Source: Plantago ovata
Lineage: Eukaryota; Streptophyta; Magnoliopsida; Lamiales; Plantaginaceae
Length of the DNA stretch: 64,000 bases
Assembly (NCBI GenBank): GCA_028274465.1
Contig: CM051455.1
Coordinates: forward strand, 117,961,547 to 118,025,546
Reading direction: 5' to 3'
Every line of letters begins with the position of its first letter. Position 1 is the first letter of the stretch. This document shows, piece by piece, positions 55,178-64,000 of the stretch. The translations under genes and the position numbers were made by a program. The notes under the pieces are model-generated. The model did no database searches. It saw only the letters and a list, made by a program, of their open reading frames with translations, and was not told the origin of the DNA.

Positions 55178-58100
55178 ATGGCTCGCCCACTTGTGAAATC
55201 ATGGGTTCAACCCAACAAAGCACTGATGAGAGGTCCAGCTATTGTTCTTTCTGCTGCAACTCGAGATTTGGAAATCAAAAGTTGCATGTACCAGCAACTC
55301 CCGAGGTTCTATGGGTTGGCTAGGGAAGATGTTATGGGATACCTGAATGATATTGACGACTTTATCAACAATCTTCCAAGGCCCGGAGCAGGGATAACGG
55401 ACGATGAGCTAAGGATGAAGGTTTTTGCTTTGGGGCTTGGTGATAAAGCCAAGGCATGGTTAGGCTCTCTGGAAGCCGGTTCACTAGACACCTGGGACAA
55501 GGTGTATTCTGCTTTTATGGAGAAATACTTTCCTCACACATTGACTACCGCGCTTAAGGCGCAAATCACAGGATTCAAACAGGACTATATGTAAGAAAAT
55601 ATGGTCAGAGTTACCCCTAGGGTACGCAGCGGAATTTTAAAAATTTTCTTAACATACTGGTTAATTGATTATGCATATGTCGTATATATATAAACACGTC
55701 AATTAGAAGACTAACCTTACTTCCAAAGCAGCTTCCAAGTCTTCGTAATAATCCGTTGTATCTTCTCCTTCGTCGAAGTCGAAGATATCTACAATACTCT
55801 GTATATCTGCAAGACAATAAGAGTTAGTTTCCAGCTCCTAGAACCTCAACCTTGGTATCCACGGATGAACAGCCTATCGGAAGAATGCTAGGATATTCTT
55901 TATGTGACCAAGAAGACGGGGCAGCAATTCCCTCCGGTGGCGGTGTGCGCGCGCGTGAGGCTAAGGGAGGAGGGGAGAGTTTTTATTTTCTCTAAGAAAA
56001 CTGGGTAGAATAACTGTGTATCAAAATCACACGTAAAAATAGTTTGTAAAACTCTCTCCAATAGTCTACTATATATAGTAGTCTATAGAAGCCTAAAGCA
56101 TAAGCAATTAGACTTCGTAAAGGAATAAGAATCTAATTCTTATCGCACAAGGAAACCAATATCAAGTCTAGATTCATTCCCAATCAAATCAAAACTCAAT
56201 CAGGAAAATCTAACTTATCCCTTGGACTTCTAATAGAGGAAGGAGTCGAACTCCTTCCCCTATTCTGCCACGCGCGCGCGCGCGCCTGTCCTACGGGACG
56301 TGGGTCCCACTTTTGGGACCCACATATATTTCTAAGGCAATCCAAACTCCAAGTAGATTTTTTCCCAAGTGCATATGTTAATTCTAAATTAACATATCCT
56401 TTACAATCAAACCTCCATTATATTTCCAAAATATAATCTTTAATTGTATTTACATAAAATACAATTACTTAGCCAATTCAATTAATAATTCCAAATCATT
56501 AATTGAGCCACCAATTATTATAATTAATTCCAAATCAATTATAATCCATCAATCACAATTAATTTCAAATTAATTGCGATTCCATCTTCAAGGATATCCT
56601 GATAGGCTGAATCACCGCATAGTGTGACCCATATGGCCTCACCGTATTAAGCAAGTCCTAGACTAGGCAACATGGAATTCCTAGACGGTTCCATTTGCAA
56701 TATTAATACGTGAGGACGTTTGAGAGGTTTCTCAAAGCTAACCCTTTCGTTGCGAAGCCTGTTGCGCTCAACGCGGCGATGGTAACGTCCATTCATCTGA
56801 CTTGCTCGAATGTATCTAGGATCGATGAAGTGTCTATCCCAATAATACATCCACGGGCGTCTCAGAGAGTTGCTTGGTTTAAGATATACTTATGACCATC
56901 ATAATATATCATTTGCACTGGCCAGTGACTTTACCAACACAACTATGCAGACTACGAGCAGTGCTCTCCTGTGCTACACTTGAGAGATGAATCCTTCACA
57001 GAATCACTTATCACCCCCACTTGTATTTAGCCATAATCCTAGATCGTGTCTTAGGTCAACTGCTTATTCAGAGCTGACATCGACGGGTCCACCAAGGATA
57101 TGGAGCAACAAATGTGATGATAAAGTCCTGTAAGTACAAAGGACGAATGGCATCACTTCGACAACTCACCGGTTCCCATAAACACGTCGGTGTAGAGTAT
57201 ACATCGATGGGATTGTCCGGTGGGTACTTCCATTGTTCGATAAAGCTTCTTCGAACAACTATGCGCAGTTATGGGAACGTTCCTTGATTGTCCAACAATC
57301 CGTTCCGTGGCCGTGGGATCGGCTCACACTTGCTCCAACAAGTATAACCTCCACGCATACTAGTCTTGTCAGGTTCATTCAAACCCCCACATCCGAGATG
57401 TACCACGACTAGGGAGAGTTTGGGATAGATGATAACTCACATAGCTCCCACTAACTGTGTGATCGGTCATCTATCCGAGGGGACATGTTCAGTATCAATA
57501 CAGACAGCAATATAGATATGACATGCTGTAGCCTGGTGTAATATAAATATGAAAGTGATACTCAACAGTAAAATGAAACAAACATATATTATATTACGTT
57601 GACCTGTGTAATAGTACATATATGTCCTCTACAAGGGCACCATGCCCTTAGTAAGAACTGTCTCTAGGACATATACACTATCACTATAATGAGACCATCT
57701 ACACCGCTTTCGAGAGGTTCAAGGACCTCATGCATAAGTGTCCACACCATGGTTTTGGGCTTCCTGATCTTGTCCAGCACTTCTACAATGGACTCACATA
57801 TGACAGTCAACAGGTGGTGGATTTCCAATGCCGTGGTACTATCTGGGAAGAGACCGCCGAGGATGTGTGGGCGTGTTTCGAAAGGCTTGCTAAAGGATCT
57901 CAATCCAAGGATCCAAGAGCAATGGTTAGAAGGCGTGGACCTGAGGCCCCACCAAACCAGGAGATCCCAATGCATGAAGTGAATGGTGTGAGTGGCGATA
58001 GGTTCGAAGGTTTCGCCAATCAGATGAGACAAGCTCTAAGTTGCCTAATCGGAACTTCTCTCTCCAACGAGGTATGTAGGGTGTGCAAGAATTATGGGCA

Positions 58101-59049
58101 TGGGGATCATATGTGTAGATCAGATCTAGCACGAGAAGATGTTCACTTGGGAAACCGTAGTAATCCTACTCCTAAGGACGAAGCATCTACATCCAAGACA
58201 GCAACTCTCATGGATAATTTACAGAAATTGGTGGATTTCACCCAAGTGTTTTTGAAGAGATACGAGGAGGATTCGGCAAAGATCAATGCTCGTCTGGATC
58301 AATTGGAAGCTAGAGCTAGTAGAGAGCAAGGGAAGTTACATAGCAGCACTGAGAGGTCCATGTCGATCAACTTGGTGGGAGATCAACAAGTGGAAATCAC
58401 CATTAAGCAAGTTGCTAAGTGCGAGTGTTACAAGGATGAAGAGCCTCCACTAGCCAAGGAAGAAGAGAAGGACCTTGGTACTGATGAGAGTGGAAAGAAG
58501 CAAGAGAATCCCGAGCCACTCCCTCAAAGTTTCGATGTTAAGGTCGGGATTGGCGAACTTGAAGATGTCCGTGCCACACTAGACACGGGATCTTACTCGA
58601 ACGTGCTCCCTTTGAATGTGTTTGTGAAGAGTAACCTTGGAAAACTATCTGACCATAGGGCTATTGTGCGACTGGCGGATGGATCCTTTGTGAGACCCGA
58701 AGGCGTTGTGAAAAATGTGTTGGTCAAGATTGGTGAAGCATCTGTATACACCAATTTTGTAGTTATGCCGGCGTCTGCACCTGGGACGGGGGATGTCATT
58801 CTCTTGGGACGAACGTTCTTGACTAAGCTACGCTCCGTGATGGACATCTGCCAAAGAACTTGCACTATTGAAGTGGAAGGCAAGCAACACGTGTTGCAAG
58901 CCATACCTGATCCACCTGATCCGCCTGATAATTCTTTCACTACTCACTACTGTGGTCTTGCAGCCTATATTCTTTCTTATTCACAGGTTCTTGGCATGGA
59001 GAGGAGATCGATGAAGGGGAAGTCTAGTACCCGCAGAAAGAAGAGATAG
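55178..59049 (+). pseudogene. A4 gag-protease, split by a K solo LTR
   Basis: Left part 55178-55586 carries the capsid N-terminus (MARPLVKSWVQPNKALMRGP, LARLED-type capsid words such as FYGLAREDVMGYLNDIDDFI). The right part from 57689 carries the rest of the capsid, knuckle CRVCKNYGHGDHMC, coiled coil, acidic linker, retropepsin (TLDTGSYSNVLP, GTGDVILLGRTFLTK) and basic tail GMERRSMKGKSSTRRKKR at the stop (59047-59049). The gag start is a different sequence from A1-A3. The CTATA duplication marks the insertion. No RT follows. Confidence 0.9.
55592..57683 (-). mobile_element. Family K solo LTR, Copia-like (2092 bp)
   Basis: Inserted in the A4 gag; 5-bp duplication CTATA (55587-55591 and 57684-57688) and TG...CA ends. 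Its right-hand, minus-strand 5' end reads TGATAGTGTATATG, and its 3' end has CCGCTGCGTACCC ... TTTTCTTACA, a style common in plant Copia LTRs. It includes a CG alternation (about 56270-56285) and AT-rich phrases. No coding region was recognised; the frame at 56710-56895 is shared with the fragment at 23432-23686 but unknown. It is a solo LTR or a very long LTR-only element. Confidence 0.78.
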
Positions 59050-60620
59050 GCGCAGACAGGAGTCGAGTCAAAGACTTTAAACAATGGCGCTATCCGGGAG
59101 GCAACCCGGAGATTTTATCGCTTTCTTTACCGCTTTAATTTTTTTCTCACGAGTTTGATTGAGTATTTTAGGTCACCTTGGATCCACTTTCGACGTTCGG
59201 GACGAGCGACGACGTTCAGGTTTGGGGAGGAGGTTATCGCCGGTTATCTTTATACTTATCTTGCTTATGAAAAACTCGTGAAATTTTTGCATTTGCACGT
59301 TTACTGCTTTCCTAGGATAGTTTTGCATGTTTTATATGGAGTTTATTGACGAATTTTTTGAACTTTTTTATTGGGTAGATCAACTAGCTATGCCATTAAT
59401 CGTATGTTTCATCTCTATGAATTTGTTTGAGATTTTTCTCGCTTGGCTTGTCACATTTATGTATTGCACTTAGTTGAGCTAGGTAGTCTCAACATCACTT
59501 AGTGGTGTTTTCTCTACTGCGGTTCACAAAGGCCTTTATAATAGGATGATGCATGTTAGGGTCTTATGGTTGTTTTCCCGAGTAATTATGTACCTAAGAG
59601 GCAACAAGTCTTCACCATGCTTTGAGATTGCTAAATGCCTAGGAAGGAGGTAGTGTGAGGTTGTGTGATCCTTTGTTTATAACCTATTCTTCCGAATAGG
59701 TTTGGGGAGGGGGTTACACCATCATTAGACTTGTTTCTGTTTTTCATTTTTCGTATTGTGAGTTTATTTTTCCTTTTCCGTAATTTTGTACTCCAACCTA
59801 TTCTTTCGAATAAGTTTGGGGAAGTCGTGTGAGTCTTTTTGTTTCTCTTTTTGTTATGCTACTGCAGGCTAGAAAAAATCGAAAAAAAAAAAGATAGAAA
59901 AATTCCAAAAGAAAAATAAAAAAAAGAAAAAGAAAAAAAAGAATCTGGAAAGAAAAAAATGAAAAAAAAGAGAAGACCCCAAAAAAGCAAAGAAGGGTCC
60001 AAAAAATAATAAAGCCAAATAGCAGTTTAGCAAAGTTTGAGTCTTTTCCATTTTTCGTGTTGTTCGTAATTGTGTTTTTCTATTTTTTATCTTTTTTGTC
60101 TTAAGTATCATCTGTTCTAGACCACCCTCGTCCTGCCATTCAGGAAGTGGTGAATAGCTTAAGACTTTACTTGAGAGATGGGTAGAATAGGGGAGAGTTA
60201 CTTTTATAGGGAACCCTCCTTCGTTTGATGAGAGCCAGTACTGGTTCGACCTCTTTTGAGGAAAAGTCTTAACATGGTAGAACATCGGTAAGTCCTCAGT
60301 TTCATAGGCACGGGGCAGCCATTCGTATCTTAGCATGCACCATTACGTCGTCACTGACTAGGTCCAGGTAGAGAATGTTACGAGTGACTATCTTGTCTTG
60401 ACATAAGTGCTTATGTGGATGTGTATAAGTCAATCAAGGTATTCTTCAACCAATATTCATGCTTTGATTTATATGGTTTTTGTTCATATGTTATTTGGTA
60501 GATTCAGTAATTTAGTTCATTTTATTTGGCATGAAACTCCATTTTTGTGTCTTGCATGTTTTTTGTATTAGAGTCTAGCTTAGTTGCTTGAGGACAAGCA
60601 AAGGTTCGGTTTGGGGAGTT
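59050..60620 (+). mobile_element. A4 3' non-coding region
   Basis: No gene. A polypurine-like GTTTGGGGAGGAGG (about 59219-59232), twin hairpins 59681-59702 and 59795-59816, purine-rich run 59870-60010, and the polypurine tract TTTGGGGAGTT ending at 60620. The minus-strand frame at 59869-60336 is an artefact. Confidence 0.9.
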
Positions 60621-61867
60621 TGATGAATGTGTATTTTACACTTTCATTCGAGTCTTTTTCACCTAATTTAGCTATCCTCTATGTTAATTTAGCTATATTT
60701 TAGTACATTTTATTAGAATAGTGTCACGTTTCCCTTTAGATTTTATTTTACAGGTTTTGGTTGAAATTCGGAGATTTACGGGTAATTATATTGAAGTCTA
60801 CACGGAATTGGTATTCCAGAAGCATATTTGGAGTATCTGAAGGTTTCCGGATAGGATTTGGAGTCTAGGGGCCGAATCTGGAGGTTAGAAGGCTACTAGA
60901 AGTCATAAACCGAGTCCGAAAAGGTGAAGAAATCCAAAACCGCGTCGAAAACGCGAAAATTTCGCGTTTACACTGGGGGCGAACCGCCCCAGAGATATTT
61001 CGGGCCTATATATAGTTGCGAGTTTTCTCTCCGAAAATCATATCTTTCCAAGCCTTCTTTCTCACCTCTCTATAGTTTTAGGTAGGAACTTCCCGGGGCC
61101 TGTCCTGGGAGTCCCGTAGCTTAGGAGATACTTTTTCATAGCAGATTGGAGCGCGTAGGATCACAATCATCCGGAGATTGACAACCTTCGGTAACTTTGT
61201 ATCTTACAACTTTTATTACTTATTTTATATATTCTTTTAATATGTTTTCTTCTATGATTGCTATTGATTGCATGCACATTATGAGTAGCTAAATTTATCG
61301 TTGGTGGTAGTATGTGAATTCTTAGCGAGGGAAGATAATCATGCTAATGGCTATATCGCGCATTATACTCCGTGTCATTGCTTTATTTCGTTGATGAGTT
61401 GAACACCAAAATTCTCGTATGTTGTATTGATCATTATGCACACTAGGACACTTGTCGGCCAATCAGACTTAATTATCTTCGTAGTGTTGAATGATTACGG
61501 AACACAATAGGACGTTAGTTGTTGATAGGTCAGACCCATACTATCTTCGTAGTGCACAATACTTACAACAGGACCCAAGATTCATTCAAAGATCTCTATG
61601 CAAGACCGAGAAATTTATGCATGATTATCGACCCATTATGTTAAGAAGGACCATACTATCACCAACCTCCATTATCTGCTTGAAAACCCCCTATCGCTTT
61701 TTATCTGCTATTTTATATTTTCTTATTAAATAGATAAAGCTAGTTATAGTCCTGAGAGAACAACACTCGAGTCATTCTGCTGCTACACTACGGTTTTCGT
61801 TGTAGTTGTGGATTGCCTTTGGCTAAATAACAAATATTATTTGATTGAACCTTGACAACGTTCATCA
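60621..61867 (+). mobile_element. A4 3' LTR
   Basis: 1247 bp, the same length as the 5' LTR, with the same order of GC box, TATA and repeat units. The frame at 61491-61733 is a shadow. Confidence 0.94.
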
Positions 61868-63096
61868 GGGCCGAATCTGGAGGTTAGAAGGCTACTAGAA
61901 GTCATAAACCGAGTCCGAAAAGGTGAAGAAATCCAAATCCGCGTCGAAAAACGCGGAAATTCTGCGAAATATTGGGGGCGAACCGCCCCAGAGAAAATTC
62001 GGGGCCTATATATAGAGCTCAAGTTTTTCTCCGAAAATCATATCTTTCCAAGCCTACTTTCTCACCTCTCTCTATAGTTTTAGGTAGGGACTTCCCGGGG
62101 CCTGTCCTGGGAGTTCCATAGCTTAGGGGATACTTTTTCATAGCAGATTGGAGCGCGTAGGATCGCAATCATCCGGAGATTGACATCCTTCGGTAACTTT
62201 GTATCTTAAAGTTTTTATCTACTTATTTTATTCTTCTTTCAATATGTTTTCTTCTATGATTTCTATTGATTGCATGCCTATTATGAGTAGCTAAACTTAT
62301 CGTTGGTGGTAGTATGTGAATTCTTAGCGAGGGAAGATAATCATGCTAATGGCTATATCGTGCATTATACTCCGTGTCATTGCTTTATTTCGTTGATCAG
62401 TTGCAACCAAAATTCTCGTATGTTGTATTGATTATTATGCACGCATGGACACTAGTCAACCATCAGACCAATTATCTTCACAATGTTGAATAATTACGGA
62501 ACACATTAGGACAATCGTTGTTGACTAGTCAGACCAAATTATCTTCGTAGTGCTTAATACTTGCAACAGGACACAAGATTGATTCAAAGATCTCTATGCA
62601 AGACTGAGGAATTTATTCATGATTATCGACCCATTATGTTAAGAAGGACCATACTATCACCAATCTCCATTATCTGCTTGAAACCCCCTTTTGCTTTCTA
62701 TCTGTTGTTTTATATTCTTAATTAGATTTGATAAAGCTAGTATAGTCCTGAGAGAACGACACTCGAGTCATTCTACTACTACACTACGGTTTTCGTTGTA
62801 GTTGTGGATTGCCTTTGGCTAATTACAAATTTATTTGATTGACGATTGACAAACGTTTCATCACCATACTATCACCAATCTCCATTATCTGCTAGAAACC
62901 CCCTATTGCTGTCTGTCTGCTGTTTTATATTCTCTTGTTAAATAGATAAATCTAGTTATAGTCCTGAGAGAACGACACTCGAGTCATTCTAGTGCTACAC
63001 TACGGTTTTCGTTGTAGTTGTGGATTGCCTTTGGCTTAATTACAAATTTATTTGATCCGTTCGCATTGGAACACGACACCAGCGCGTTCATCAAAT

Positions 63097-63114
63097 TAGC
63101 GCCGCTGCCGGGGA
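63097..63114 (+). promoter_or_regulatory. A5 primer binding site, tRNA-Asp-like
   Basis: TAGCGCCGCTGCCGGGGA matches the tRNA-Asp 3' end with two mismatches. The leader to 63345 resembles that of A4 (TTCGATATCTAGAATTATTC). Confidence 0.85.
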
Positions 63115-63345
63115 CTATACTCCTTTTTTCTGTTTAATTAGTTTATATTTTCAGCTTTAGATTCCTAATTCTATTAGTTTTAGTTTTCCTTTTTAATCTC
63201 TCTCTGATACTGCTTTCCTAGTCTGTTTCTAATCACCTTTCCTAGCCTTAGTATTATTCGATATCTAGAATTATTCTCGATTTTTCGAAATTTCTAACGA
63301 GGCTAATTTTTAGTTTTGAGTTACTCCTGATACAAATTTCTAGGT

Positions 63346-64000
63346 ATGACGACCTTAAAAGCCCGCTTGACACCGACATTCTCGCAAGTCCGGAGGGGGT
63401 CAGCTATATACTTGGAAGAAGAGTTATCGGGGTACGAGGTAACAAGCACCATAGTGAGAAGGATACCAAGGTTCGAAGAAGGAGAGGATATGAATCCAAT
63501 AAGCTTCATCAGGTCCTATGAAGAGGAAGTAGCAAAAGTTCCAGCGAGGGGGTTCACCGAGGATCAATTATGTAGGAAATTATTTCCTTTTGCTTTGGGA
63601 TAATGAACCGAGGATATGGATAGCAAGGTTAGAACCAGGATCACTGAAGACCTGGAGCCAAGTAGTAGAGGAGTTCTTGGCACGATTCATGCCTTACCAT
63701 GAGACGATTGCACTACGGAATCGGATCGAATACTTCAAGCAAGGAGAATACGAGCGGTTCTGTGACACCTATGAACGATTTGAGCTGTATAAACGTGAGT
63801 GCCCCCACCACCGTTTCGACGATGGGGAGCTGATTTGGTTTTTTGTTGGAGGACTACGAGATGAAGTCAGACTTCAAATAGATGGGATATGTGGAGGTTT
63901 AGAAGAATGTACAGTTGAAGAGGCAGTGAAGGTCTTTCAAACGTACGCCAATGGATCCGCATAATCCGAGAAGATAATGCCGAATGAAGTCGCCAACATA
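63346..64000 (+). pseudogene. A5 gag, a different capsid type, runs off the window
   Basis: Begins MTTLKARLTPTFSQVRRGSA and continues with FIRSYEEEVAKVPARGFTED, LEPGSLKTWSQVVEEFLARF, and YERFELYKRECPHHRFDDGE, the Retrotrans_gag pattern. It is clearly different from the A1-A4 capsid, although LTR, primer site and leader are family A-like. The window ends before the zinc knuckle, so it is unknown whether this element carries a protease only or a full pol. About one break is seen. Confidence 0.8.

Larger units (their letters stand above)
53668..61867 (+). mobile_element. Family A element A4, both LTRs, gag-protease only
   Basis: Inserted in the A3 3' LTR, duplication GGGCC. Both LTRs are 1247 bp (53668-54914 and 60621-61867) and differ by about 1.5 percent by eye, fewer than A3's, as expected for the inner element. 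At 1.3e-8 changes per site per year, a commonly used plant rate, this is roughly half a million years. The gag is split by a K solo LTR (55592-57683). Apart from that insertion the coding region looks largely open. No RT or integrase. Confidence 0.95.
48341..62863 (+). mobile_element. Family A element A3, both LTRs, gag-protease only
   Basis: Inserted in the A5 LTR with duplication CCATA. 5' LTR 48341-49584, primer site 49588-49605, gag-protease 49754-51843, non-coding 3' region 51844-53414, and a 3' LTR that starts at 53415 and, after the nested element A4, ends at 62863. Without A4 it is about 6.3 kb. LTRs differ by about 2 percent by eye. It has about two breaks in coding sequence and no RT or integrase. 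Confidence 0.95.
53415..62863 (+). mobile_element. A3 3' LTR, split by A4
   Basis: Left part 53415-53667 and right part 61873-62863, joined through the GGGCC duplication (53663-53667 and 61868-61872). Otherwise equal in plan to the 5' LTR. Confidence 0.93.
47290..63093 (+). mobile_element. Family A-type 5' LTR (A5), split by nested insertions
   Basis: The left part (47290-48340) and right part (62869-63093) of one LTR of about 1.28 kb. They are separated by element A3, with CCATA duplicated at 48336-48340 and 62864-62868. GC boxes at about 47645-47685 (GGGGCAAACCGCCCC) precede the TATA box 47698-47705. A tRNA-Asp-type primer site and a gag follow to the right. The element runs off the window. 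Confidence 0.93.

Noticed and set aside
56710-56895. Small conserved gene in the K LTR
   Set aside because: Also seen in the partial copy at 23432-23686, but two copies of a young repeat share frames by descent; no domain or start context.

Overview
The window is plant nuclear DNA from a repeat-dense, probably pericentromeric or intergenic region. No intact host gene is visible. Almost every base belongs to LTR retrotransposons nested in one another, plus one gene-carrying Mutator-like DNA transposon. The evidence is tRNA-Asp and tRNA-Met primer sites, plant-type Ty3/gypsy gag, protease, RNase H and integrase segments, an OVATE-family fragment and AT-rich composition. The species cannot be named; a flowering plant is the safe call.

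Main actors. Family A: LTRs of about 1.24-1.32 kb (TGATGAATG...TCATCA), tRNA-Asp primer site and a gag-protease frame, with no reverse transcriptase or integrase in its four two-LTR copies. Family B: a relative with different LTRs, on the minus strand. Family C: one 1.48-kb LTR with an Athila-like gag start. Family D: LTRs up to 2.6 kb, tRNA-Met primer site, gag only. Family K: a long Copia-like LTR of about 2.1 kb. Family T: a Tat-type Ty3/gypsy backbone with RT, RNase H, a second RNase H and integrase, and a long antisense gene downstream.

Layout. 1-3177: A LTR end, T RNase H fragment and B tail, repeated almost exactly at 20143-23313. 3178-9957: B protease split by a family D element (4124-9664, target duplication AATCT). 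9958-12067: C LTR and gag start, joined abruptly to an A tail. That A tail (12068-21001) is split by a whole-length A element on the minus strand (12209-18643, duplication TTTTT). 23314-24767: K fragment. 24768-28879: B LTR holding a Mutator-like element (25348-28064, 9-bp duplication ATAAATAAA) that carries an OVATE gene piece and a large minisatellite. 28880-47289: the T backbone, interrupted by a family D solo LTR (33244-35844, GGATT) and an A element (37178-46577, GTGAA). 47290-64000: an A-type LTR and a different gag, split by an A element (48341-62863, CCATA), whose 3' LTR is split by another A element (53668-61867, GGGCC), whose gag is split by a K solo LTR (55592-57683, CTATA).

How they may work together (inference): family A copies encode only capsid and protease functions, keep a common basic C-terminal tail after the protease, and share twin hairpins and polypurine-like G runs in the 3' leader. 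They look like recurrent non-autonomous passengers that borrow RT and integrase from a Tat-like partner such as T. LTR pairs compared by eye differ by about 1.5-3 percent, so the A insertions are recent, and the innermost is the least diverged, as nesting demands.
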